A DNA stretch of 64,000 bases. It comes from Chitinophagaceae bacterium (GTDB lineage: Bacteria; Bacteroidota; Bacteroidia; Chitinophagales; Chitinophagaceae). A model generated the notes under the pieces. It worked only from the letters and a program-made list of their open reading frames with translations, did not search any database and had not been told where the DNA came from. The stretch lies in assembly GCA_019638625.1 (NCBI GenBank), contig JAHBTK010000006.1, forward strand, positions 1 through 64,000, written 5' to 3'. The position numbers and the translations under genes were made by a program. Below, piece by piece: positions 18,801 to 28,342 of the stretch; the first letter of the stretch is position 1; each line of letters opens with the position of its first letter.

Positions 18801-20321
18801 TCACAACCCATACCCCACCCGCCACACAAATGCCGGAGACGGTGGTATGCTTTTGTTATGTAAAAAATCGTAAAGCAATTGAATATTGCCCTGCACCTGC
18901 TTTCCTTTCTTCAGCGGCGAGTTCATACTGAACTTTTTCGTTAGTCCTGCCAGGGCACTTTTATTCCAGTTCGAATAATTCTTGAACATAACAAGACTTT
19001 CTATCGTGCGGTTGTAATTCAGTTCCGCTCCTGCCGTAAACCACAGGCTGCTGATGAACCGGCTGTTAGTCTTCAGCAGGTCGGGGGCTTTCCAGTCAAT
19101 GAAAGATCGTATGCCGGCCCCTTCTCCGGTGATCTTTATATGCTTCCAGTTCTGTCCCCAACCGAGACGCCCGCTTATTCCCAACCCTACCGTAGTTTTA
19201 TCATTTGCACGAAATCCTATGACCAGAGCGGCATCGGTAGTTACGGGAAAATAATTATTTGACTTTTGTGTCTGAAAATTGAGTGAATATTCAAGTCTCT
19301 TTTTCAGCGGCTTTGTTTTTGTCGCATCGGGTCTGAAATTCTCCGGCATTGCCATATCACTACTGCCACCTTCGGATATGCCCAGCTTAGCGAGTTGTTC
19401 CTTTACTTTACCCAACTCCTCCTGCGCCTGTTGCAATTGCTGTTGCAGGTATTGGGCGGGGTCGCCGCCGGTAGCGCCTGATGGCAGTCGCTGCAGCAAC
19501 TGCTGCTGTACATCGGCCCTGGTCTGCAAACCGGCTAATGCCTGCGGGGTACCGTAGTGTTCCGGTGTGGGGAACAAGGCCGCGAGCATTGAATGCTTTT
19601 GCAGGAAGTTTTGGAATGGTGGGAGTTCCCGAAGGGTGCTCAACAGTTTGCGGGTGAGCTTATCAGGATCGTTGAGCAGTTCCTTATACTCCCGTACCTG
19701 CTGAGAATAATAAAAATATCCCTGTTGGTATTTACCCAGGTGGCGGGAGATGTCTTTGGGAAGGTTCGGGTACCGGGAAAGTGTCTGTTGCAGTGCTCTT
19801 TGTCTTTCACCGACTGCCTGCTGTATATTGGAAACCTCCGACAACCGGTTTTGCAGCCGGTTGACCTGTTCCAGGTTAGCGCCGAGCTTTGACTGTATGT
19901 CTTTTGAGCGGGATACGATATTCTTTGCCTCTTTTAAAAAGCCCAGGCTGCCTTGCAGGGAATCAAGCATCGGCAGATATTCCCCGGAAAGGAGCCTTTC
20001 GGTTTTATTGCCGGCGTTTTGCAGTCCTTCGGAAAGTTTTTCGTAAGTGGCTTTACTGTCTTTCAGCAATTCCGATGCAGCGGATGAATCTATCTTTGCA
20101 AGTTGTCTGATGATTTTTTCCTCCCGGCGGGAAAGCTTTTGAAGGTATTTACCGGATTGCCGGGTAAGCTTATCATCCAGGCCGGTGATCTTTTTCTCCA
20201 TAGAGGCTTCCAGTCCTTTCGGGATGGCTATCAGCGTATCCATGTCCGCAGGCTGCTGACCAAAGCCGCGTATGGAAACAAGGGTGATGATAAGGCACAA
20301 GAGTGCTTTCCGGTAAAGCAT
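18801..20321 (-). CDS. Exported coiled-coil protein with barrel-like C-terminus, Rhs-associated
   Basis: 506 aa. A signal peptide (ALLCLIITLVSIRGFGQ) is followed by about 290 residues of charged coiled coil (Lys/Glu/Gln heptads, QQQLQQAQEELGKVKEQL near 300). The last 165 residues have alternating polar/hydrophobic strands (LEYSLNFQTQKSN, TTVGLGISGRLGWG, SLWFTAGAELNYN) and end in an aromatic-Gly pattern (FVWRVGYGL), as in outer-membrane barrels. I do not know the family. It lies upstream of two exported Rhs-type genes on the same strand, so an anchoring or export role for them is possible, but this is only an inference from context. Confidence 0.8.
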   Translation of the reverse strand: MLYRKALLCLIITLVSIRGFGQQPADMDTLIAIPKGLEASMEKKITGLDDKLTRQSGKYLQKLSRREEKIIRQLAKIDSSAASELLKDSKATYEKLSEGLQNAGNKTERLLSGEYLPMLDSLQGSLGFLKEAKNIVSRSKDIQSKLGANLEQVNRLQNRLSEVSNIQQAVGERQRALQQTLSRYPNLPKDISRHLGKYQQGYFYYSQQVREYKELLNDPDKLTRKLLSTLRELPPFQNFLQKHSMLAALFPTPEHYGTPQALAGLQTRADVQQQLLQRLPSGATGGDPAQYLQQQLQQAQEELGKVKEQLAKLGISEGGSSDMAMPENFRPDATKTKPLKKRLEYSLNFQTQKSNNYFPVTTDAALVIGFRANDKTTVGLGISGRLGWGQNWKHIKITGEGAGIRSFIDWKAPDLLKTNSRFISSLWFTAGAELNYNRTIESLVMFKNYSNWNKSALAGLTKKFSMNSPLKKGKQVQGNIQLLYDFLHNKSIPPSPAFVWRVGYGL

Positions 20322-20722
20322 GGCAAACCGTGTTTAGAGGTAAGGGACTTAAAAAACTGATGCAACCAACGGTTAGGAATAACCGCTCCTGCTTATATAA
20401 CTAAGTATAAACAGTACTTAACTATGCACAATTGGATTAAAAAATGGTAAGGATTATAGTATAGGAATGAAGTAAAGCAATTTTTGCATTACAACAAATT
20501 ATTTTTTTGAAAAAAATGGCGGTTTTGAAAAAAACCGTTAAAAAACGGATTTTGCTACCGTTATTTAACGGTGTTTTACTACCGTCTTTTTCACGGAAAA
20601 AAATGCATGTTTTTCACAGAAGGGGATTTTAAGGTAGATTTTATTTTACTTACTCTCTAAACGATGAACGATTGACAAGACACCGAACAACGACGAAGCT
20701 ACCGCAACCCCAACAATAATAA
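20322..20722. other. Intergenic region with repeated accgtt hairpins
   Basis: There is no gene in these 400 bases. The AT-rich stretch 20515-20600 contains CCGTT-AAAAA-ACGG and the perfect hairpin ACCGTTA-TT-TAACGGT (20557-20572), with further ACCGT copies nearby. It lies upstream of the barrel-like gene and downstream of the oxidoreductase gene, so it may hold a terminator, a promoter or an operator. Confidence 0.5.
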
Positions 20723-21853
20723 CTATTTCTCAAAGCTGATCTTCTTTGCAGCCGCCTGGGCTTTTAACGTAAGTTCTGTCGCCAGGAAACAATGCTCCTG
20801 GGTCATGGCTGTTTCCGTTCGGTTGATCACATCGTTTACAAACTGTTCTCCGAAGGGCAGCGTCTGGTTTGTGCAATCCACATAAACGGTTTCCTTCTGA
20901 TTGACGAGAATAAGATGATTGCCCCCATCCCTGCCGGCAATATCAATATACTTGCGCAGTTCCATATAACCATCCGTTCCCAGCACAGTCAACCGTCCGT
21001 CACCCCAGGTTTTCAGTCCGTCCGGCGTAAACCAGTCTACCCGCAGGTAGCCCGTTCCCCGGTTTCCTTTTACCATCACATCGCCAAAGTCTTCAAACTC
21101 CGGGTATTGTGGATAGTGTACATTTCCCACCTGGGCGCTGACAATATCAGCCTTTGTAGAACCGGTGAAAAACAGGAACTGGTCCATCTGGTGGGAACCG
21201 ATATCGGTGATGATACCGCCAAAATATTTTTTATCAAAAAACCATTCCGGTCTCGATTTCGGGTTCATCCGGTGCGGTCCCAAACCTATGGTTTGGATAA
21301 CCTCTCCGATGGCGCCGGCCTTTACCATTTCCCCCGCTTTTACGGTCGCCCTGTTTTCCAGCCGTTCGCTGTACATGATGGAATATATGCGCCTGGTTTC
21401 TTTCTGTACTTTTTTTACCTGCTCCAGTTGTTTGAGTGTGGTAATGCCCGGCTTGTCCACCAGGTAGTCTTTTCCGTGCTTCATCACTTCGATACCTAAT
21501 GGCGCCCGCTCTACAGGAATGCCGGAGCTCATTATCAATTGTGTCGTCTTGTCTTCCAGCACTTCTTTCTCACTACGCGACAGCCTGGCATAGGGATATT
21601 TTTTTGAGAAATCAGCTACCAGGTTGGGTTCCTTTGCATAAAAGGATACCAACTGCCCGCCTCCGCGGGTAATGGCATCCACCATACCATAGATATGCCC
21701 ATGGTTGATACCGATCACCGAAAATTTGATTTTAGACTCCTTTGGCGCAGCAGCCGCTGATGTCCGGGGCAACGATGACAATATCGTTATTCCGGCGGCA
21801 ACCTTCGAACTCTCTTTTATAAACCTGCGACGGTCAAACAACCTGATTTTCAT
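20723..21853 (-). CDS. Tat-exported Gfo/Idh/MocA family oxidoreductase
   Basis: 376 aa from the ATG at 21853; an in-frame start at 21943 would add 30 residues ahead of the export signal and is unlikely. The N-terminus carries a twin-arginine signal (DRRRFIKESSKVAAGITIL). Then comes the Rossmann-type start IKFSVIGINHGHIYGMVDAI, the family motif with Lys in KDYLVDKPG, and GGIITDIGSHQMDQFLFF, matching the conserved GG-D-x-G-x-H-x-x-D motif. Such proteins are NAD(P)-dependent sugar or inositol dehydrogenases or related periplasmic enzymes in Bacteroidota. The substrate cannot be told from sequence. It lies downstream of nuoN but is separated by 133 bases. Confidence 0.88.
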   Translation of the reverse strand: MKIRLFDRRRFIKESSKVAAGITILSSLPRTSAAAAPKESKIKFSVIGINHGHIYGMVDAITRGGGQLVSFYAKEPNLVADFSKKYPYARLSRSEKEVLEDKTTQLIMSSGIPVERAPLGIEVMKHGKDYLVDKPGITTLKQLEQVKKVQKETRRIYSIMYSERLENRATVKAGEMVKAGAIGEVIQTIGLGPHRMNPKSRPEWFFDKKYFGGIITDIGSHQMDQFLFFTGSTKADIVSAQVGNVHYPQYPEFEDFGDVMVKGNRGTGYLRVDWFTPDGLKTWGDGRLTVLGTDGYMELRKYIDIAGRDGGNHLILVNQKETVYVDCTNQTLPFGEQFVNDVINRTETAMTQEHCFLATELTLKAQAAAKKISFEK

Positions 21854-21986
21854 AATAGCGTATTTTAGCAGTTGAAAATATGCATTTTTGCCGGGAAAAA
21901 ACGGTGAATAGCCCGTGTTCCCCAAAAGCGGGATCGAACACAAACAGCCTCTCTCCGGGAACCGGAACTGCTACACCCATACGCAA

Positions 21987-23351
21987 TTAAAGATAAATCG
22001 CCCCGGTAAGAATGGAAGGGAAAAGCCCGATAACAATGATCAGAACGGCAGTAACAAACAACGTCACTTTGTATACACCGGATACCGGCTGCACTTCCGG
22101 GCTGCCCTCTTTAAAATACATGGCCTGGATGACCCGGAAATAGTAATAAGCGCTGACAGCGGCCATCAATAAAGCAAATATTACCAGCCAGAGCTGACCG
22201 CCTTTTACCGCACCGATTAAAACATAATACTTGGCAAAAAAACCGGCAGTAGCGGGAATACCCGTGAGCGATAACAGGAAAACCAGGTTCATCAACGCCA
22301 GGAAAGGATGTGACTTAGCCAGCCCGTTAAACCCTTCTACCGAATAATCCTTCAGCTTGATCAATACGGCAAAACTGCCGATACTGGCCAAACTATAGGC
22401 AGCAGCATAGATGATCAATCCTTCCCGTCCGAAAGTATTTAAGGAGTAAATGGAAAGCATCATAAAACCTGCCTGCGCAATGCTTGAATAGGCCAGCATG
22501 CGTTTTACGCTCTGCTGAAAAACAGCCGTGATATTTCCGATAAACAGGGTGGCCGCGGTAATGATCCCTATCAGCAACTGCCACTCACCATGACTTTTAC
22601 CAAATGCATCGTCAAATAACCGCATGAATGCAATAAACGAGGCCACTTTCACTACCGTTGCCATAAAAGACGTGAACACAGTGGGCGTTCCATCATATAC
22701 GTCCGGCGTCCAGAAATGGAAAGGCGCCGCGCTTACCTTAAAGGCCAATGAGATCAGTACAAATACCAGCCCGATCCCTACCATGGGTTCCAGTCCGGTA
22801 GTATTGGTGGCGCCTAAATAAAAGGAGCCGGTAGCGCCATACAAAAAAGCGATCCCCATCAGCATGATACCGGTAGAGAAGGCCCCCATCAAAAAGTATT
22901 TAAGAGACGCTTCGTTACTTTTCAGGTTCCGCTTATCCGCACCCGCCAGGATATACAGAGGTATGGAAATGATCTCTATACCCAGGAAAAGCATCAGCAG
23001 GGAATTAAAAGAAGAAACTATGGCTACGCCGCAAAGGATGAAAAATATCAGGGCAAAATATTCATATACATCTTTTCCTACCTTTTCAAACTCCTTTCCA
23101 TTGAGCAGAAAATAGATCAGGGTACACCCGAACGCAATAGTGTTGAACACCGTTCCAAAAGACGTAAACTTCAGCATATTGTTCACGTCAAAGGATATAC
23201 GCCAGGTATTATAGTATTCCAGTGCATTCACCAAAAGCAAAACAAGTACACCGGTAACAGCAATATATTTTGCCGTTGCCTTATTGCCGGTGAATATACC
23301 ACTGAACATCATTACTACACCCCAGATTGCTGCTAAAATAATTGCCGCCAT
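21987..23351 (-). CDS. nuoN: NADH-quinone oxidoreductase subunit N
   Basis: 454 aa, almost entirely membrane segments (about 13-14). It belongs to the antiporter-like subunits of respiratory complex I that form the proton channels of the membrane arm. It shows the family patterns GIEIISIPLYILAGADKRN, FHFWTPDVYDGTPTVFTSF and VKRMLAYSSIAQAGFM, with the conserved Glu and Lys residues expected of this proton pump module. It is the last gene of the nuo operon, 24 bases after nuoM. Confidence 0.96.
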   Translation of the reverse strand: MAAIILAAIWGVVMMFSGIFTGNKATAKYIAVTGVLVLLLVNALEYYNTWRISFDVNNMLKFTSFGTVFNTIAFGCTLIYFLLNGKEFEKVGKDVYEYFALIFFILCGVAIVSSFNSLLMLFLGIEIISIPLYILAGADKRNLKSNEASLKYFLMGAFSTGIMLMGIAFLYGATGSFYLGATNTTGLEPMVGIGLVFVLISLAFKVSAAPFHFWTPDVYDGTPTVFTSFMATVVKVASFIAFMRLFDDAFGKSHGEWQLLIGIITAATLFIGNITAVFQQSVKRMLAYSSIAQAGFMMLSIYSLNTFGREGLIIYAAAYSLASIGSFAVLIKLKDYSVEGFNGLAKSHPFLALMNLVFLLSLTGIPATAGFFAKYYVLIGAVKGGQLWLVIFALLMAAVSAYYYFRVIQAMYFKEGSPEVQPVSGVYKVTLFVTAVLIIVIGLFPSILTGAIYL

Positions 23352-23375
23352 AATATAATTAATATACCCTTGTTA

Positions 23376-24851
23376 TTATAATCCTTTTAACCTGTTGAAA
23401 AATAGGTTCACCGAATCCTGCGCCAGTTGTATCATTGGCTTGGGATATACGCCCGCCACAAAAATGATAATTACGATCACCGCCAATGCCGTTACAGCGC
23501 CTTTTCCTAATACGGGAGTTGCCGAAATACCACTGTTCAACTCACCATAAAACACTTTCTGAATCATATTCAGGGTGTACACCGCTGCGAAAATGATACT
23601 TATCAGCGCGAAGGCAGTAACAAATTTCCCGTGCTGGAACAAAGCGCTGAACATCAGGAACTCCCCGATAAACGCGTTGGTCAGCGGAAGCGCTATATTG
23701 GCCAAAGCAGCTATTACCAGGAACACCGTAAGCGCAGGCGCGATAGTGGCCAGCCCCCCCAGTTCTGATATCTTCCGCGTGCCGAAATTTCTTTCTATCA
23801 ATTCGATCACTATCCACAATGCGATCACATTAACGCCATGATTGAACATCTGCACCATTACTCCGTCCAGCCCGCTTTCGTTTATTACAAAAATTGCCGC
23901 ACACATCAGCCCGATATGCGCGATGGAGGAGTAAGCCACCAGTCTTTTAAGATCGTCTTGCTTCCATGCCAGGAAGGAGGCATAGATCATCCCGATAACG
24001 GAGAGCCAGATAATGAGATTGGCAAAACCGGCAGTCGCCGCCGGGAACACCGGTATCAACCAGCGGATCACGGCATAAAGCCCCATTTTTACCATTACTC
24101 CGCTTAGTATCATTGTCACACCGGTGGGAGATTGTTCGTACGCATCAGGCTGCCAGGTATGAAAAGGAAATACGGGCATCTTGATCGCAAACGCGATAAA
24201 GAACAGCCAGAAAGCGAATTTACCCGCTGCCCCGGGCAGATTGGCCTGCATAAAAGAGTTTAAAGAAAAACTTTGTTCGGGCGTATGCAGGTACACATAA
24301 ATGATACCTGCCAACAATAACAGCGAACCGGCAAAAGTGTATATAAAAAATTTAAACGTGGCCTGTATGCGCCTTTCGCCCCCCCATATGGATGAAAGAA
24401 AATAAACAGGTATCAACGCCAGTTCCCAGAAGAAATAGAATATCAGCGCATCCATTGCACAGAAAACACCGGCCAGCCCTGCCTGGGTAAGCAGCATCAA
24501 CCCGTAAAACCTGTTGCTGTTTTTATAGTTTTGCCTGTAGGTAGACAGGAATACCAACGGAAAAGCAATGGCATTCAACAAACAGAGAAGCCGCGCCATA
24601 CCATCGTACTTCAACGCAAAGCTGCTGCCAATGGAAGGCATCCAGTAGTAGCTTACATTATTGAGATTAAAATATTTATTGTCGAGAAAGAACAAACTGG
24701 TGATGCCTATTGCCAGGGTAATAAAAGAAGATACCAGCGCCCAGTTTTTTGCACTGTTACCCTTTTTCAGGAAAAAAGCTATTAATCCGCTGATCAACGG
24801 AAACCAGAGCAATAGTTCGGGAAACGTTATTAATACATCTTTTGCATCCAT
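23376..24851 (-). CDS. nuoM: NADH-quinone oxidoreductase subunit M
   Basis: 491 aa, polytopic, antiporter-like subunit of the complex I membrane arm. Diagnostic stretches are FFWELALIPVYFLSSIWGG (conserved Glu), MPVFPFHTWQPDAYEQSP and DLKRLVAYSSIAHIGLM, with a conserved Lys/His set for proton transfer. It lies 3 bases after nuoL and 24 bases before nuoN, so it is co-transcribed. Confidence 0.97.
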   Translation of the reverse strand: MDAKDVLITFPELLLWFPLISGLIAFFLKKGNSAKNWALVSSFITLAIGITSLFFLDNKYFNLNNVSYYWMPSIGSSFALKYDGMARLLCLLNAIAFPLVFLSTYRQNYKNSNRFYGLMLLTQAGLAGVFCAMDALIFYFFWELALIPVYFLSSIWGGERRIQATFKFFIYTFAGSLLLLAGIIYVYLHTPEQSFSLNSFMQANLPGAAGKFAFWLFFIAFAIKMPVFPFHTWQPDAYEQSPTGVTMILSGVMVKMGLYAVIRWLIPVFPAATAGFANLIIWLSVIGMIYASFLAWKQDDLKRLVAYSSIAHIGLMCAAIFVINESGLDGVMVQMFNHGVNVIALWIVIELIERNFGTRKISELGGLATIAPALTVFLVIAALANIALPLTNAFIGEFLMFSALFQHGKFVTAFALISIIFAAVYTLNMIQKVFYGELNSGISATPVLGKGAVTALAVIVIIIFVAGVYPKPMIQLAQDSVNLFFNRLKGL

Positions 24852-24854
24852 AGC

Positions 24855-26747
24855 CTATTTAACAAACAGTTGAATAATGAATAATACCAACGCCGCGATC
24901 ACCATCAGCAATAAATATATTCCCACCTGGCCGCTTTGCAGAAGCCTCAGTTGACGTCCGCCATAATTTACCAGCTTTCCTACGCCGTTCACTACACCGT
25001 CGATACCGGATCTTTCCACTACGCCGTTCAGGAACCCTGACAGCGCGCGCAACGGTTTCACTACAATGGTATCGTACAATTCATCCACGTACCACTTATT
25101 TTGAAGCAGTTTTCCAAAACCTTCCACTTCTTCAAGGTCTGGTCGCTTGCTGAACCTGCTGATGGCATATATGCCGGCTATAGCCGCCAGCGCAACAGAA
25201 GCGCCCATCAGCATATACTCAGTTGAATGACTGAGATGATGTGCCTCCTGCAGTTTTGCAGAACCGGCAAATACCGGCGCGAGGAATTGCTGCAGTTCAT
25301 GGCTGCCACCCAATACAGCAGGTATCCCGATCAACCCGGCCGCTGCCGAAAGAACAGCCAGTATGATCAATGGCAACGTCATTGCCACAGGACTTTCGTG
25401 CAGGTGATGTTCCTGTTCATGGGTTCCCCTGAACTTGCCCAGGAAGGTAGTGGCGTATAAACGGAACATATAAAAAGCCGTCATTACCGCGCCTAATACC
25501 CCGATCACCCAGTATGCGATGTTCGCGGAAAAAGCGGCTGCCAGTATTTCGTCTTTGGAAAAGAAACCGCTTAGCGGCGGAATACCGGCTATAGCAATAC
25601 ATCCTACCAGGAAAGTCCAGTGCGTAACAGACAGGTGTTTTTTCAAACCACCCATGTTGCGGATATCCTGTTCGTGGTGCATGGCGTGGATCACCGAACC
25701 TGCACCGAGGAATAGCAATGCCTTGAAGAATGCATGCGTCATTACATGGAAAACCGCGCCGGTGTATGCTCCTACTCCCAACCCCAGGAACATGTATCCC
25801 AGTTGGCTGACGGTAGAATAAGCCAGCACTTTTTTGATATCGTTTTGCTTTAACGCGATGGTAGCCGCCAGTATAGCCGTGGCCAGCCCTACTACCGCCA
25901 CCACTCCCTGTGTAAAAGGCGCCAGGGTATATAAAATATTGCTGCGGGCGATCATGTAGATACCGGCGGTAACCATCGTGGCGGCATGGATCAGCGCTGA
26001 TACAGGAGTAGGACCCGCCATCGCATCCGGCAACCAGGTGTATAGCGGTATCTGCGCGCTTTTACCGGCAGCGCCCAGGAACAGCAACAACGTGATGCCT
26101 ACCAGCACCACGCCGCCGGCATCCATCTCCCCTGCTTTGGCAAATACCTCACCGAAAGTAAGCGTACCAAACTGCTGGATCATCCAGAAGATTGCCAGCA
26201 GGAAGCCAAAGTCACCGATACGGTTCATAATAAATGCCTTTTTAGCGGCATTGCTGTAATCAACATTTTTGAACCAGTAACCTATCAGCAGGTAAGAACA
26301 TAAACCAACACCCTCCCAGCCTATGAACATGATGAGGTAGTTGCCGCCCATCACCAGCAGTAACATGGAGAATACAAACAGGTTCAGGTAGGCGAAGTAC
26401 CGCGCATAGTGAGCGCTGCTCTCTTCGTGCATATAGGCGGTAGAATACAGGTGTATCAGGAAACCCACACCGGTAATGATCAAAAGAAATATGGAAGACA
26501 ACTGGTCTACCTGGAAGCTGAAGGGAATACTAAGATTACCCACACTGATAAAGTCGAACAGACTCACCGTAACCGGGTGACCATCCTTCACCTGCAGAAA
26601 TAAGATCACACTTACCACGAACGAAGCCAGGATAACGCCGCTGCCGATAACTCCGGTAAGCCCTTTGGACAAACTGTTTCTTGCCAGACCGTTAATTAAA
26701 AATCCGATCAGCGGAAATAAAGGAACCAGGTAAACTAAGTTGCTCAT
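24855..26747 (-). CDS. nuoL: NADH-quinone oxidoreductase subunit L
   Basis: 630 aa, the largest antiporter-like subunit of complex I. The sequence has MFIGWEGVGLCSYLLIGYW, SAQIPLYTWLPDAMAGPTPVSALIHAATMV and DIKKVLAYSTVSQLGYM, all diagnostic for NuoL. The C-terminal part carries the lateral helix region typical of this subunit, followed by a final membrane segment (YLLLMVIAALVLFIIQLF). The ATG is at 26747, 49 bases after nuoK. Confidence 0.97.
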   Translation of the reverse strand: MSNLVYLVPLFPLIGFLINGLARNSLSKGLTGVIGSGVILASFVVSVILFLQVKDGHPVTVSLFDFISVGNLSIPFSFQVDQLSSIFLLIITGVGFLIHLYSTAYMHEESSAHYARYFAYLNLFVFSMLLLVMGGNYLIMFIGWEGVGLCSYLLIGYWFKNVDYSNAAKKAFIMNRIGDFGFLLAIFWMIQQFGTLTFGEVFAKAGEMDAGGVVLVGITLLLFLGAAGKSAQIPLYTWLPDAMAGPTPVSALIHAATMVTAGIYMIARSNILYTLAPFTQGVVAVVGLATAILAATIALKQNDIKKVLAYSTVSQLGYMFLGLGVGAYTGAVFHVMTHAFFKALLFLGAGSVIHAMHHEQDIRNMGGLKKHLSVTHWTFLVGCIAIAGIPPLSGFFSKDEILAAAFSANIAYWVIGVLGAVMTAFYMFRLYATTFLGKFRGTHEQEHHLHESPVAMTLPLIILAVLSAAAGLIGIPAVLGGSHELQQFLAPVFAGSAKLQEAHHLSHSTEYMLMGASVALAAIAGIYAISRFSKRPDLEEVEGFGKLLQNKWYVDELYDTIVVKPLRALSGFLNGVVERSGIDGVVNGVGKLVNYGGRQLRLLQSGQVGIYLLLMVIAALVLFIIQLFVK

Positions 26748-26796
26748 ATCAGTTTAAAGTATCCCGGCTACACGCTATTGCGCAGCCATTCTACAT

Positions 26797-27132
26797 TTAA
26801 TGTTTTAGTCGGTTTAAAAAATTTACATCCACCGAATGGGTGTTCCGGTACATCATTACAATAATCGCCAGCCCCACGCTTACTTCCGCTGCCGCCACTA
26901 CCATTATAAAAAACACAAACAACTGCCCGTCAATGCCGGCCTGGGTAGTTGCATCCACAGCCGCCGCTGCCAGGTGATGCATTTTGGAAAATGCCACCAG
27001 CAGCAGGTTCACCGCATTCAGCATCAGTTCGATGCACATGAATATGATGATGATGTTCCGTCTTGTCAGTACTCCTATCACCCCTATGCTGAACAAGGCG
27101 ACTGCCAGGAATATGTAATGCTGTATCGTCAT
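26797..27132 (-). CDS. nuoK: NADH-quinone oxidoreductase subunit K
   Basis: 111 aa with three membrane helices. It contains [23 protein letters not shown], carrying the conserved Glu of helix 2, and [19 protein letters not shown] with the conserved Glu of helix 3. Both are needed for proton transfer in the family. It is located between nuoJ and nuoL as in most nuo operons. Confidence 0.97.
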   Translation of the reverse strand: MTIQHYIFLAVALFSIGVIGVLTRRNIIIIFMCIELMLNAVNLLLVAFSKMHHLAAAAVDATTQAGIDGQLFVFFIMVVAAAEVSVGLAIIVMMYRNTHSVDVNFLNRLKH

Positions 27133-27164
27133 GAATATTTCTTAATAATTTATTTTTATTACGA

Positions 27165-27665
27165 TCAATCTTTTTTCCCGATAACCACCGCGCCTACCAT
27201 GGCGCTTAAAAAAAGTACGCTGCTTATTTCAAAAGGTAAAACATAATCTTTGAACAATACCAGGCCCAGGTTGTGGATCAGCCCGATATCGCCTGTTTTC
27301 ATCATCACGTCATTACGCATTATTTCCGTGTCTTTTAAAGCCGCCGTCAACACCAGCAACAGGCTTCCGCCTGATATGACACCCGCAAAACCCAGCCATT
27401 TATTTTTTAACGGTATGGACGCGGAATTAAGGTTCATCAGCATCACCACAAAAAGGAATAATACCATGATAGCGCCGGCGTAAACGATAATGTTTACGAT
27501 CGCAAGAAACTGGGCATTTAACAGGATATAGTGGCCGGAAATGGCAAAGAAAGTGGCAATAAGCCACAGGATACTGTGAACCGGGTTTTTACTGAAAATT
27601 ACCATGAGCGCACTACCCAGCGCCAGCACCGTAAGAAACCAGAAAAGCAGATGTGTTATGGACAT
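27165..27665 (-). CDS. nuoJ: NADH-quinone oxidoreductase subunit J
   Basis: 166 aa, about five membrane helices. The conserved third-helix motif AIVNIIVYAGAIMVLFLFVVML is present and is the best identifier of NuoJ. The C-terminus (FEISSVLFLSAMVGAVVIGKKD) is also typical. It belongs to the E-channel of complex I and lies 32 bases before nuoK. Confidence 0.97.
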   Translation of the reverse strand: MSITHLLFWFLTVLALGSALMVIFSKNPVHSILWLIATFFAISGHYILLNAQFLAIVNIIVYAGAIMVLFLFVVMLMNLNSASIPLKNKWLGFAGVISGGSLLLVLTAALKDTEIMRNDVMMKTGDIGLIHNLGLVLFKDYVLPFEISSVLFLSAMVGAVVIGKKD

Positions 27666-27692
27666 TTCTTAATGATCGTTCGTTTTGGTAAA

Positions 27693-28247
27693 TCAGGATT
27701 TTTTCTTTTTCTTTTCAATCAATCCCTTCGCGATATCATACTCTTCTTTATTAGTAACCGGATTCGGGATAAGCAGGTCTTTCTTACCGTATATAAAACT
27801 TTTGCGGCTATAGTTAGCGGGAGCAAAAGTTTCACTTAAATAGATCGCGTCTTTCGGGCAGGCATCTTCACATAAACCACAGAATATGCAGCGTAGCATA
27901 TTAATTTCGTATTTGGCCGCATATTTCTCCTCCCTGTAAAGATTCTCTTCATCTGGTAAACGCTCCGCCGCCTCCATGGTAATTGCTTCCGCGGGGCATG
28001 CCACCGCACACAGTCCGCAGGCGGTACATCTTTCTCTTCCTTCTTCATCGCGGTTGAGCACATGCAATCCTCTGAATACCGGGCTGAAAGGCCTTGTTTG
28101 TTCAGGGTATTTGATAGTAGCGCGTTTTTTGAAAAAATGCGTAAAGGTTATAAGCATACCCTTAAAGATATTCCACAGGTATATCCTCTCCAGCCACGTC
28201 ATCGGACTGCGGTCTACCGGTTTTGATCTTTGCGTTAATGCCTCCAT
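27693..28247 (-). CDS. nuoI: NADH-quinone oxidoreductase subunit I (two 4Fe-4S clusters)
   Basis: 184 aa ferredoxin-like subunit carrying clusters N6a and N6b, which pass electrons from NuoG to NuoB. Both C-x2-C-x2-C-x3-C-P motifs are visible: CTACGLCAVACP and CIFCGLCEDACP. An amphipathic N-terminal region (MTWLERIYLWNIFKGMLITF) docks it to the membrane arm. The Lys/Ser-rich C-terminus is an unremarkable extension. Confidence 0.97.
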   Translation of the reverse strand: MEALTQRSKPVDRSPMTWLERIYLWNIFKGMLITFTHFFKKRATIKYPEQTRPFSPVFRGLHVLNRDEEGRERCTACGLCAVACPAEAITMEAAERLPDEENLYREEKYAAKYEINMLRCIFCGLCEDACPKDAIYLSETFAPANYSRKSFIYGKKDLLIPNPVTNKEEYDIAKGLIEKKKKKS

Positions 28248-28342
28248 AATATTATTTTTTTACACCTGCCAACGGGAAATGATCCGGTTGAGCGGTTAAA
28301 GTACAAAAGTATTTTTATCATCCATACCAGCCAACTAAATCG

